A stretch of 55,977 bases of DNA from contig CACWKD010000001.1 of assembly GCA_902761345.1 (NCBI GenBank), positions 1 to 55,977 on the forward strand. Reading direction: 5' to 3'. Origin of the DNA: an uncultured Ruminococcus sp. GTDB taxonomy: Bacteria > Bacillota > Clostridia > Oscillospirales > Acutalibacteraceae. Of the stretch, positions 33,008 to 41,195 are shown one piece after another. The position numbers and the translations under genes were made by a program. Position 1 is the stretch's first letter. Every line of letters begins with the position of its first letter. Under the pieces are notes generated by a model that was given only the letters and a program-made list of their open reading frames with translations, had not been told where the DNA came from and did not search any database.

Positions 33008-35245
33008 TTACATTACAGTATCGTCCACATCATTGTTTCCGAAGTAAACCGTAACCACCGTACCCGGCGCTACCTGCTCATTCGGATCTATACTCTGAGC
33101 ATACGAATATACTGTATCAAGTTCTACCGAACCCGAAAAACTTACATTTATATTATAATCGTAAGCTATCTCGTTTACCTGTGCCACCGTCAAACCTGTA
33201 AGATCGGGAACTGTTTCTGTTTCCTTAGTACTGTTCTCCGTTGTATAAAGAACCACCTTACCGCCTCTCGGTATCGCTGCGCCCGACTGCGGCACTTGTG
33301 CAACTACTTTATTGCCCTCACCGCAGATATACGCTTCAAATCCGTCTGCTTCAACTGCCGCAATAGCCTCGTTCAAATTCATTGAAAGGTATGTTCCTGC
33401 GGCTGTATCAACATATTTTAACTCTTCCTCGTTGTACTGAGCCTCTATTCCCAGATAGGGGCATATCTCCGACATTATTCCTGCAAAAACCGGCGCGGCT
33501 ACCTGAGAACCGTAGTACGCTTCTCCTGTCGGAGTATCGAAATATACAAGCAACGCTATCTGAGGATCATTTGCCGGAGCATATCCGCAGTAGGACGCTA
33601 TGTAATCCTTTTTATTCTTACGGCTGTTTCCTATCTTCTCGGAAGTACCCGTCTTTCCTGCAATTCTGTACCCTGCAACATAACCGTTTTTAGCAGTACC
33701 CTCTGTTGCATTCTTCTCGAGTATCTCTGACATTTTCATCGCCGTATCCTCGGATATAACTTGACGCTTTACAACAGGCTCGGCTGTTTCTACAACATTG
33801 CCGTTTGCGTCAAGTATCTGCTTTACAAGGTAGGGCTTTACGGCATATCCACCGTTTGCGACAGCCGATACTGCCGTTACCATTTCTATCGGAGTTACCG
33901 AGATACCCTGACCGAAAGATCCTATCGCGAGATCGACAGGTCCCCAAGGTTCTTCGAAGAATATTCCCGTACCCTCGCCGGGCAGGTCTATACCTGTTCT
34001 CGAATTAAAACCAAACGACTGGAAATATTCCCAGTATTTATCCATACCGAGTGCCTTACCCATCATCATAAAAGCGGGGTTGCAGGAGTTGCAAAGTGCC
34101 TCTCCGAAAGTCTGCGAGCCGTGACCTGCCGTATTATGACAGCCGATAGGTTCAACGCCCTCGTACGGTACATACGAACCCGAACAGTAGAACGTACTGT
34201 TAAGATTTGCCGCATTCTCCTCTAAAACAGCCGACGCTGTTATTATCTTATAAACAGAACCGGGATAATAGCTGTCGCTTATAGCCTTGTTTCGCCATTG
34301 TTTGGCAAGCAGTTCATTCAGGCGTTCTTCTTTTGCGGTACCTGTAAGCTTATCTACTTCTTTTTGGGCATCCTCGCTTGCAAGAGTATATGGATCATTC
34401 GGGTCAAAGCTGTTTTCGACAGCCATTCCCAGAACCTCTCCGTTTTTAACGTCCATACATATAGCCACAGCACCCTCTGCAACCTTATAATCTGCAATAC
34501 CCTGTTTTAAGTATTTTTCCATAAAGTGCTGGACTGTTTCATCTATCGTAAGCACAAGCGAATTACCGTCCTGTGCGTCTTCTTTCTGCTGATATTCAAA
34601 CGGCATAGTTGTACCCCAGCCGTTATTCTCCGTAACTATTCTTCCGGCAACACCCGTAAGGTAGGAATCATACTGGTACTCTATTCCCGCAAGTCCCTGT
34701 CCGTCTGCTCCTGTAAAACCTATTACCGAAGCAGCAAAATCATTATAGGGATAGTACCTCTTGAAATCCTCCTCAAGGACTATTACATTTGACAGGCGTT
34801 CATATTTATCGCTTACCTTGTCGATAAAATCAAGCACCTTGTCACGCTCGTCACTTTCAACCTTTCTTTTAACCGTCTGATAATAGGATTCGGATTTGGA
34901 CGCAAGCTCAAATATATCGCTCTCGTCTATTCCGAGTATCTCTGCAAGTCCCTGTGACACAAAATGACGCTGATTGTCATTCTCAAAATATGCAGGTGCA
35001 AGAATAACTTTCCAAACACTCGCACTGCTCGCCAAGACGTTGCCGTTTCTGTCGTAGATCGTACCTCTTTTTGCCGAAACAAGCGTATCGCTCAACTGCT
35101 GATCTACTGCCCTTTCAGATAACTCCTCCCCCATTATCATATGCAGGTAGAACAATCTGCAGGCAACAGCACCGAAACCGAACACCAGTATCAATATAAG
35201 CAATACTGTTGCACGTTTCTTTATACCCGATAAAATACTATCCAT
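33008..35245 (-). CDS. Class B penicillin-binding protein with two PASTA domains (SpoVD/PBP2 type)
   Basis: A 745-residue septal transpeptidase. One N-terminal membrane helix (about 8-28), a pedestal domain starting with SAKRGTIYDRNGNVLASS, and the transpeptidase with SVYK (in PGSVYKIITA), SCN and KTG (AGKTGTSEK) active-site motifs. Two PASTA repeats close the protein (GTYLSMNLNEAIAAVEADGF.., VPDLTGLTVAQVNEIAYDY..). PASTA-bearing PBPs in this position are either vegetative PBP2x/2B or sporulation SpoVD; only one is present here. ATG at 35245 behind AAGGAG; upstream codons in frame are not needed. Confidence 0.93.
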   Translation of the reverse strand: MDSILSGIKKRATVLLILILVFGFGAVACRLFYLHMIMGEELSERAVDQQLSDTLVSAKRGTIYDRNGNVLASSASVWKVILAPAYFENDNQRHFVSQGLAEILGIDESDIFELASKSESYYQTVKRKVESDERDKVLDFIDKVSDKYERLSNVIVLEEDFKRYYPYNDFAASVIGFTGADGQGLAGIEYQYDSYLTGVAGRIVTENNGWGTTMPFEYQQKEDAQDGNSLVLTIDETVQHFMEKYLKQGIADYKVAEGAVAICMDVKNGEVLGMAVENSFDPNDPYTLASEDAQKEVDKLTGTAKEERLNELLAKQWRNKAISDSYYPGSVYKIITASAVLEENAANLNSTFYCSGSYVPYEGVEPIGCHNTAGHGSQTFGEALCNSCNPAFMMMGKALGMDKYWEYFQSFGFNSRTGIDLPGEGTGIFFEEPWGPVDLAIGSFGQGISVTPIEMVTAVSAVANGGYAVKPYLVKQILDANGNVVETAEPVVKRQVISEDTAMKMSEILEKNATEGTAKNGYVAGYRIAGKTGTSEKIGNSRKNKKDYIASYCGYAPANDPQIALLVYFDTPTGEAYYGSQVAAPVFAGIMSEICPYLGIEAQYNEEELKYVDTAAGTYLSMNLNEAIAAVEADGFEAYICGEGNKVVAQVPQSGAAIPRGGKVVLYTTENSTKETETVPDLTGLTVAQVNEIAYDYNINVSFSGSVELDTVYSYAQSIDPNEQVAPGTVVTVYFGNNDVDDTVM

Positions 35246-35396
35246 TCGGCTGCTCCTTCCGTACTGAAATATAGGGTGGAGCAGTACAGCCCCACCCCTC
35301 TTATCTGAGCATATTATCAATTATTACGCTGATATTCTTCTGCTCCTGTTTAATATATATACCGCACTTTCCCGAATTATGTATCACTAAACATAA

Positions 35397-35903
35397 TTAC
35401 TTGTCGCTCCACGAACTTTTTATCGCATCACCGATCATCTCGAATATATTTTTCTTCCTGACATTCGCAACAACGGCTTTATCTCCCTCGGAAAGGCTGA
35501 TAAACTCTTTTTGGAAACTCTGTGTTTTCTCCATTCCGAGGACATTCTTTGCATATTCCTCTACAACAGACGGCCCTAATTTGTTCTCTACTTTCATTTC
35601 CATCTGAGTGTAGTAGCTCTGCATTTGAGTAAGCTCCACCTGTGCGTCGCTTATCTGCTGATTAAGTTCCGTAAGCTGTGCTTGTCCGTGAATAATCGAT
35701 GTCAGGGCAACTATTACAAGCGTACTGACAGCCAAACCCACTATCGCTGTCAGCGGATCAATTCTCGGCTTGCGGCGGCGTTGACGTTCGGTACGAATGT
35801 CATAAACTTTATTCTTTTGTGAATCCGACTCCGGCACTACGACTTCTTCTTCCTCCTCAAACAAAGAAAAATCGTATGCGGTATTCCTTTCGCTCAAAGC
35901 CAT
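35397..35903 (-). CDS. ftsL: FtsL-like divisome protein
   Basis: A 168-residue bitopic protein: acidic N-terminal segment (LFEEEEEVVVPESD), a basic stop-transfer (RTERQRRRKPR), one membrane helix (about 50-70) and a coiled coil (ELNQQISDAQVELTQMQSYYTQME) followed by VVEEYAKNVLGMEK, the typical FtsL 'A-x-x-x-L-G-M' end. Position between rsmH and the PBP gene confirms the assignment. ATG at 35903 behind GAGGTG. Longer at both ends than E. coli FtsL. Confidence 0.88.
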   Translation of the reverse strand: MALSERNTAYDFSLFEEEEEVVVPESDSQKNKVYDIRTERQRRRKPRIDPLTAIVGLAVSTLVIVALTSIIHGQAQLTELNQQISDAQVELTQMQSYYTQMEMKVENKLGPSVVEEYAKNVLGMEKTQSFQKEFISLSEGDKAVVANVRKKNIFEMIGDAIKSSWSDK

Positions 35904-36094
35904 CACAACACCTCATAATCTGACCGTGAATTTTGTACAACCATGTTCGGAAACACTTATCCGATACTATACTTATATTATACTACAAATTCGTAACTTT
36001 TCCAAACATTTTTTTGCCACAACATCATCGAAATGTTTACAGCATTTTTATACAATATGACGAAACTGTTACAAATATATGTATAACCCCAAAA

Positions 36095-37024
36095 TCAAAA
36101 CAGTTTTTTACATACTCTAAGTCGCGCGCTCCTTGCACGGTTGTTATCCTCAAGCTCAGCTTCTCCCGGCTCGATCGGTCTTTTAGTTACAAGTTCGGCT
36201 CTTGGTTTCTTTCCGCATACACATACAGGAAAATCCTTCGGGCAAGTACAGCCCGTACACCACTGAGCCATTGTTTTCTTTACTATTCTATCCTCAAGGG
36301 AGTGAAAAGTGATAACCGCAAGTCTGCCGTCCTTATTAAGAACATCGAACGAATTCTCCAAACCCTCCCTAAGTCTGTCGAGTTCGCCGTTGACGGCAAT
36401 CCTCAGTGCCTGAAATGTTTTTCTTGCAGGGTGTCCGCCCTTTCTTGCTTTTGCAGGATATGAATCACTCACTATCTGAGCAAGTTCCAATGTAGTTTCA
36501 ACGGGCTTTACGCTCCTGAAATTCATAATATTGCGTACAATATTACTTGCAAACTTCTCCTCACCGTACGCTCTTAATATATGAATAAGTTCAGACGGCT
36601 CGCAGTTGTTCACAATGTCGTACGCACTTGTACCCTCTCTGCTCATTCGCATATCAAGAGGTGCGTCATAGTGATACGAGAAACCTCTTTCGGGCTTATC
36701 AAGCTGCCACGAGGAAACTCCTATATCAAGCAAAACTCCGTCAACACGGTCTATTCCGAGTGACATCAGCACACCCTTTATATTGCTGAAATTTGAACGC
36801 ACTATCGTTACGTTTTTAAACTCGGCAAGTCTTTTACCTGCTGCTTCAATAGCGTCGGGATCCTGATCTATTGCGATCAGCCTGCCTGTTTCGGAAAGTC
36901 TTTTTGCAATTTCATAAGAATGACCTCCGCCTCCCGCCGTACCGTCAACATAGATACCGTCGGGATCAACAGCAAGCGAGTTGATCGTTTCCTCAAGCAG
37001 AACCGACTTATGTACAAATTCCAT
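36095..37024 (-). CDS. rsmH: RsmH, 16S rRNA C1402 N4-methyltransferase
   Basis: A 309-residue SAM methyltransferase (MraW) modifying the ribosomal P-site. Shows [19 protein letters not shown], the [11 protein letters not shown] acid loop, [24 protein letters not shown], and the C-terminal [11 protein letters not shown] that closes most members ([14 protein letters not shown] here). Three clustered Cys residues ([19 protein letters not shown]) near 255 are a frequent clostridial insertion. ATG at 37024 behind AGGAG. Confidence 0.97.
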   Translation of the reverse strand: MEFVHKSVLLEETINSLAVDPDGIYVDGTAGGGGHSYEIAKRLSETGRLIAIDQDPDAIEAAGKRLAEFKNVTIVRSNFSNIKGVLMSLGIDRVDGVLLDIGVSSWQLDKPERGFSYHYDAPLDMRMSREGTSAYDIVNNCEPSELIHILRAYGEEKFASNIVRNIMNFRSVKPVETTLELAQIVSDSYPAKARKGGHPARKTFQALRIAVNGELDRLREGLENSFDVLNKDGRLAVITFHSLEDRIVKKTMAQWCTGCTCPKDFPVCVCGKKPRAELVTKRPIEPGEAELEDNNRARSARLRVCKKLF

Positions 37025-37037
37025 AGTCACTCTCCTA

Positions 37038-37472
37038 TCAGATAAGTCCCGAAGACATTGCCGCCATTATACTATCCTGCGTCTGCATATCGTTAAACTC
37101 CTCCAGCTTTTGTGTTGACCATATTTCGGCTCTCTTGCCAACTCCCAAAAACATCGTATCTTTTTCAAGAGAGGCATATTCCCTGAGATTTTTCGGAATA
37201 AGTATTCTTCCCATACTATCCGTTTCAACCAACGCTGAATTTGCAATAAAATGACGCTGTACTGCGGCTGCCTGTGAAATCGGCTTGTTGCAAAGTTCTT
37301 CTAAAAACATTTCCCATTCTTTTTCGGGATAGACAAAAATACAGCCGTCTATTCCCTTTGTAAGATAAAAGCTGTCGCCAAGCTGTTCTCTCAGCTTAGC
37401 AGGCACTGTAAGACGGCCTTTTGCGTCAATATTATGTTGATATGAACCCATAAGGTAATTAGTCATAAGCAT
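37038..37472 (-). CDS. mraZ: MraZ transcriptional regulator
   Basis: An AbrB-fold DNA-binding protein that represses the dcw operon. Two tandem SpoVT/AbrB repeats: residues about 12-50 ([19 protein letters not shown]) and 85-125 ([19 protein letters not shown]). ATG 37472, 37466 and 37451 are possible; the last gives the family-like opening [13 protein letters not shown], but no strong Shine-Dalgarno precedes any. Four direct repeats matching MraZ boxes lie just upstream, so autoregulation is expected. Confidence 0.95.
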   Translation of the reverse strand: MLMTNYLMGSYQHNIDAKGRLTVPAKLREQLGDSFYLTKGIDGCIFVYPEKEWEMFLEELCNKPISQAAAVQRHFIANSALVETDSMGRILIPKNLREYASLEKDTMFLGVGKRAEIWSTQKLEEFNDMQTQDSIMAAMSSGLI

Positions 37473-37508
37473 TTACCGAACGTGCCCGGAGCAACTCTCT
37501 TTAGTTCG

Positions 37509-37543
37509 CCCACTATCTGACACAATTAGCCACCCTTTCCCAC
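37509..37543 (-). promoter_or_regulatory. Four MraZ boxes with 10-base period
   Basis: The minus strand reads GTGGG, GTGGC, GTGTC, GTGGG (37543-37539, 37533-37529, 37523-37519, 37513-37509), each separated by exactly five bases. MraZ of E. coli binds TGGG-type direct repeats separated by five bases next to the mraZ promoter. The boxes begin about 11 bases after the -10 element, hence overlap the transcription start and leader. Confidence 0.85.
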
Positions 37544-37554
37544 TTTTATATTAC

Positions 37555-37583
37555 ATTATACCCTCATTACAGAAAAAAATCAA
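37555..37583 (-). promoter_or_regulatory. Promoter of the dcw operon (Pmra)
   Basis: Minus strand TTGATT (37578-37583), 17-base spacer, TATAAT (37555-37560), followed directly by the MraZ boxes. Confidence 0.8.
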
Positions 37584-37691
37584 CCTTTTTTCAGTATTTC
37601 CCGACTTTTTTTGCAAAACCTGATTACCGGTTTCTCTGCTTTAACAATTATATACTTTTTCAAGGGAAAATTTTGTAATATTTGAGGAAGC

Positions 37692-37726
37692 TCAAAAAAA
37701 TAAAAAAACCGCAGACAACTCTGCGG
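37692..37726 (-). terminator. Strong terminator ending the small-RNA unit
   Basis: Minus strand stem CCGCAGA-GTTG-TCTGCGG (37709-37726), followed by TTTTTTTATTTTTTT. Confidence 0.92.
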
Positions 37727-37837
37727 CAACATTCTTATAACACACATCACACAGAATTTTTCAACTCTGTGCTTTGTGTGTACATACATTACATAGAACA
37801 CCGTAATACAAAGAATTGCAATTACAGCTAACTATGT
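37702..37837 (-). ncRNA. Candidate small structured RNA of about 136 bases
   Basis: A complete transcription unit without a usable reading frame. The promoter at 37844-37872 predicts a start near 37837, and transcription should stop at the terminator T tract near 37702. Inside, ACACAC (37776-37781) pairs with GTGTGT (37740-37745), CACAGA (37766-37771) pairs with TCTGTG (37750-37755), and CAATTCTT (37811-37818) pairs with AAGAA..TTG (37727-37736), giving an extended hairpin before the terminator stem. It lies between the scaffoldin gene terminator and the mraZ promoter. It does not match 6S RNA, SRP RNA, tmRNA or RNase P in size or layout. The family is unknown. Confidence 0.55.
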
Positions 37838-37843
37838 GATGTA

Positions 37844-37872
37844 ATTATATCATATAGTTCTTTTAAAATCAA
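37844..37872 (-). promoter_or_regulatory. Promoter of the candidate small RNA
   Basis: Minus strand TTGATT (37867-37872), 17-base spacer, TATAAT (37844-37849). Confidence 0.75.
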
Positions 37873-37971
37873 TATGTTTTTCATAAAAATAGTATTTATT
37901 TAGATAATATTTTCCCTTTTCGAGATTATAGAATTAATATACTGCATAATTATTATAAATATTCAATAATT

Positions 37972-37998
37972 AGCCCCCTCCGAATAACGAAGGGGGCT
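37972..37998 (-). terminator. Hairpin after the cohesin/dockerin gene
   Basis: Perfect stem AGCCCCCT / AGGGGGCT (37972-37979 with 37991-37998), extended by TTA/TAA. On the minus strand it is followed by AATTATTG rather than a pure T tract. Confidence 0.7.
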
Positions 37999-38019
37999 AA
38001 TATTAACAGGATAATCCTA

Positions 38020-40911
38020 TCATTCTTTATACATTCTCTTCTGACCTACCGATGAATTCGAGTTGAGGTGGATTGAGTATCTGAGAATATGCATACAATC
38101 CTTTGTAGACACCTTAGTATCCTCGTCAACGTCTGCAAGGAACATCTGCTTTGCGTCAAGCTTAACAAGCTTAATTGCTGCTCTCTGTGCAAGCATTGAA
38201 TCCTTAGCGGTTATCTTTCCGTCGCCGTTTACATCACCGAGGAGAACTTCTTCTCCTTCATCTGAGCTTGTATCTGTTTCTGTGTCATCTGATGATGTAT
38301 CTGTTGTTGTATCGTCTGACGATGTATCTGTTTCTGTGTCATCTGATGAAGTATCTGTTGTTGTATCTTCTGATGATGTATCAGTTGTTGTGTCGTCTGA
38401 CGATGTATCTGTTGTTGTATCCTTTGCCTGTACCTCTGCAACACCTCTTGTTGTATTTGCAGGATTAAAATTATTGTAATTAACATCGTAAAATTCGTCT
38501 ACTACATAAGACAAAACATCTTCAGCACTTGTAATATCTCTGAGTGCTGTAAACGATACGATAAATACATCAGATTCGTTTGATACATTAGTGCCTGTTG
38601 CGTCAAACATTACGCTCCACTTAATTTTATCAGCCTCGTCTGTATTAAGGTCTGCATGACCCATACCGCCTATCTGCTCGTTAAATTTAAGTGCAAGGTT
38701 ATCAAATTTTACAGTTTCCTGAATACCGAGTGCGTTTGCTGCATTCTTAGCCTTAAAGTAAACAACAACCGTATCTCCTGCTTTTGCGTCAACATCTATC
38801 TTAAACTCTTTTTCAACAGGTGTTGCCTTTGTTGTTTCTGCAACAGCGGAAGTTGTGCTTACTGCGTCAAACTCGTTTTCATTTACATCGTAGAACTCAG
38901 TTACCTTATAGGACATTATCTTTTCATCTGCACTGATATTCTTCTTAGCTTTGAATTCAAGTACGCAGACATCTGATTCATTAGTAAGGTTTACACCCTT
39001 TGCATCAAACATTGTTGACCATACAAGTCTGTTTGTATAGTTAGTGCTTACATCAATATGACCCATAGCTCCAACCTGTCCGACATACTCAAGAGCGTTT
39101 GTGTCGTAATCTACTACTTCTTCCAGACCAAGAGCATTCGTTGCATTCTTAGCCTTGAACTTAACAGTTACGGTATCGCCTGCCTCGGCAGTTACAGGAA
39201 TATTCACATCAGGGTTCTGCTTGTCTGTATCTGTTGGCTTATCTGTATCTGTCGGCTTGTCAGTTGTTGTGTCTGTTGTTGTGTCTGTTGTTGTGTCTGT
39301 TGTTGTATCAGTGGTTGTATCTGATGTTGTATCAGTTGTAGCAGCAGTAACCTTTGCAGTACCGTCTATGCAATCACGAGGAAGGGAAGCGAAATCGTAA
39401 TCATAGCAATCTCTTACTTTATTTGTACCAACAGCACCGTCTGCATCTGCAATAGCCTTAAAAGTAAACTTAACTACTTCCTTGCTGCTTGAGTAATCCT
39501 CACCGCCGTTACCGTCGCCGCACTGTAAGTTCCACTGTATCTCGCCGTTTGCAGCTCCGCCGTCATTGATCAACGCTCCGTTTGCAATAGCTTGTGCGGA
39601 AACAAACTGATATTTTGAAGTATCAAAAGTAAATGTATTTGTGATACCGAAGAGATCCTTGTGACCGCCTACCGAAAGGGTTACATCAACAGTATCACCC
39701 GATTTAGCATTTGCAGTTACAGTAAACTCACCCGTACCTACATTAACTTCTGTATCTGTTGAAGTATCGGTAGTAATATCTGTTGTTGTATCAGTATTCG
39801 TATCTTCTACCGTGCTTGTATCGGTTGTTGTAGATGTATCTGTCGGTTTATCTGTATCTGTCGGTCTGGGAATAATAGTTCCGTTACCAACTCTTGCAAG
39901 GGGTACTGTAATATTATCCTTATCGTCCTTTTCACCTGTCGATGACGGGTCTTTTGAATATTCAAGCGTAGCAGAGTCAAGCATTGTAGGATCCATAGGG
40001 ATACAGCCTATTCCGCTTTCGCCGTATGTTGACATATGCATAACACCTATACCGTTTGTTTCGATAACTGACTTTGAAATACCAAGCGCATCATAAGGGA
40101 TAGTCATAGTATAGAATGTATCAAGAGTACTTGTGTGTCCTGTTGAGAGATCTGTCCAAGCGGAAGCGTCACTCATAACGTCATCAGGCTTATATCCTGT
40201 GTAGCCGTTGCCGTTTATACCTGTAAGAGAGCTGATGCCTGCAAACAGTCCGTCTTCATATTCGTATGTAATTCCGTACTCTCTGAAATTCTTACAATAT
40301 CCCGTTTCATAAGAAAAAACTCCTGATGACGTTGTAAGGAAGAGAGCGGGCGTACCGTTGGTAGGCTTTGAAGAGAAACACATAATAGCGTCTACATTCG
40401 TAGTATAGCTTATATCAATTCCCCATACTCTGTCGGTAGCGGCAGTATCCATTCCTCCGTCCGAATAATGACCTGTGCCGAGATCAAATGCCAGCATTTG
40501 AGGAATATCCGCATTATAGGGTTTTGCCTCATTTGTACCTGCGCCGCCCTGGTCGGAAGCCGTAACATCTCTTACATCAACATACTGCCAGCCTATGTAG
40601 AGATTAGAATCATCCCATGCAGCATAGAGAGCATACTCATCGTATACAGGATATTCATGAGGACCTTTAAATACGTTTGCATCGTCATTTGCCACACCCT
40701 GAGCAATCAATTCATTACTTGTCCAGTCAGACGCAGACTTTATTGTTTTATTTGTTCCTACTCCGGTGGGATTCGTTGCGTATTTACTGCTTAACGTTGC
40801 GGCAGAAGCTTTGTCTGTATCTACCTGTGCCGCCGAAGCGCTCAGTGCATTTCCGGCAAGCATCGCAAGCGCCATTGCGGCACTCAAAAGTCTAAGGGAT
40901 CTTTTAGCCAT
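38020..40911 (-). CDS. Secreted multi-cohesin protein with C-terminal dockerin (scaffoldin-like)
   Basis: A 963-residue exported protein. Signal peptide 1-28 (LAMLAGNALSASA). Residues about 45-330 look like a CBM9/DOMON-type beta-sandwich (YALYAAWDDSNLYIGWQYVDV). A Thr/Asp/Pro linker (348-390) leads to a first cohesin-like module (393-523), a second linker of TTDT repeats, and two mutually similar cohesin-like modules (568-690 and 701-825; AGDTVTVKFKAKNATNALGL against AGDTVVVYFKAKNAANALGI). A 9-residue-repeat linker (828-886) precedes a type I-like dockerin with two calcium loops, DVNGDGKITAKD (893-904) and DVDEDTKVSTKD (927-938). Such adaptors carry enzymes and dock onto a larger cellulosome. 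ATG at 40911 follows GGAGG. Cohesin assignment rests on pattern, not on a search. Confidence 0.85.
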   Translation of the reverse strand: MAKRSLRLLSAAMALAMLAGNALSASAAQVDTDKASAATLSSKYATNPTGVGTNKTIKSASDWTSNELIAQGVANDDANVFKGPHEYPVYDEYALYAAWDDSNLYIGWQYVDVRDVTASDQGGAGTNEAKPYNADIPQMLAFDLGTGHYSDGGMDTAATDRVWGIDISYTTNVDAIMCFSSKPTNGTPALFLTTSSGVFSYETGYCKNFREYGITYEYEDGLFAGISSLTGINGNGYTGYKPDDVMSDASAWTDLSTGHTSTLDTFYTMTIPYDALGISKSVIETNGIGVMHMSTYGESGIGCIPMDPTMLDSATLEYSKDPSSTGEKDDKDNITVPLARVGNGTIIPRPTDTDKPTDTSTTTDTSTVEDTNTDTTTDITTDTSTDTEVNVGTGEFTVTANAKSGDTVDVTLSVGGHKDLFGITNTFTFDTSKYQFVSAQAIANGALINDGGAANGEIQWNLQCGDGNGGEDYSSSKEVVKFTFKAIADADGAVGTNKVRDCYDYDFASLPRDCIDGTAKVTAATTDTTSDTTTDTTTDTTTDTTTDTTTDKPTDTDKPTDTDKQNPDVNIPVTAEAGDTVTVKFKAKNATNALGLEEVVDYDTNALEYVGQVGAMGHIDVSTNYTNRLVWSTMFDAKGVNLTNESDVCVLEFKAKKNISADEKIMSYKVTEFYDVNENEFDAVSTTSAVAETTKATPVEKEFKIDVDAKAGDTVVVYFKAKNAANALGIQETVKFDNLALKFNEQIGGMGHADLNTDEADKIKWSVMFDATGTNVSNESDVFIVSFTALRDITSAEDVLSYVVDEFYDVNYNNFNPANTTRGVAEVQAKDTTTDTSSDDTTTDTSSEDTTTDTSSDDTETDTSSDDTTTDTSSDDTETDTSSDEGEEVLLGDVNGDGKITAKDSMLAQRAAIKLVKLDAKQMFLADVDEDTKVSTKDCMHILRYSIHLNSNSSVGQKRMYKE
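38259..38424 (-). repeat. 27-base tandem repeats encoding Ser/Asp/Thr linker
   Basis: Units of about 27 bases encode TSSDDT(T/E)TD repeated about six times before the dockerin. Similar but shorter TTDT (12-base) repeats lie at 39250-39335, and a third Thr-rich linker at 39750-39870. Such tracts vary in copy number by slippage and also create long spurious antisense frames. Confidence 0.85.
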
Positions 40912-40975
40912 ATAAATTACCTCCGTTTTGTAAAATAGTTTCGGGTTATTCCATTCCCAATTTAATACATAATAT

Positions 40976-41004
40976 AGTATAAACCTTTTGTAAACGATTA
41001 ACAA
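40976..41004 (-). promoter_or_regulatory. Promoter of the cohesin/dockerin gene
   Basis: Minus strand TTGTTA (40999-41004), 17-base spacer, TATACT (40976-40981); the leader is about 60 bases. Confidence 0.7.
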
Positions 41005-41134
41005 GTCTTTTTCGGTCATTCAAAAATCTTTGTAGGACTTATCAAATTAAAGCTATTTTTTTTGTACAGATTTTTGACCGATTTCAGAAACTTTATATTT
41101 GTTTTTAACATAGTTTTCACATTGGTAAAATTCA

Positions 41135-41170
41135 AGCCGAAACGTATAATTTTTCTCATACATTTCGGCT
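41135..41170 (-). terminator. Hairpin downstream of folD
   Basis: Stem AGCCGAAA / TTTCGGCT (41135-41142 with 41163-41170), extended inside by CGTAT/ATACA-type pairing. The trailing T tract on the minus strand is interrupted (TTGAATTTT). Confidence 0.55.
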
Positions 41171-41195
41171 CTGATCACATTAAAAACTATATAGA

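Noticed and set aside
37580-37801. 73-residue minus-strand ORF upstream of mraZ
   Set aside because: It reads straight through a strong intrinsic terminator and the T tract, begins at a GTG without ribosome binding site, and has no protein-like composition.
37702-37837. 6S RNA identity for the candidate small RNA
   Set aside because: Too short, and it lacks the long closing stem with a large central bubble; the hairpins are local instead.
38259-38424. Regular direct repeats that could suggest CRISPR
   Set aside because: Units are contiguous, in frame and encode a linker; no unique spacers of constant length and no cas genes.
38063-38479. Long plus-strand ORFs opposite the scaffoldin linkers
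   Set aside because: They are made by the 27- and 12-base repeats that encode Ser/Asp/Thr linkers on the minus strand; no ribosome binding site, and the minus frame has signal peptide, cohesins and dockerin.
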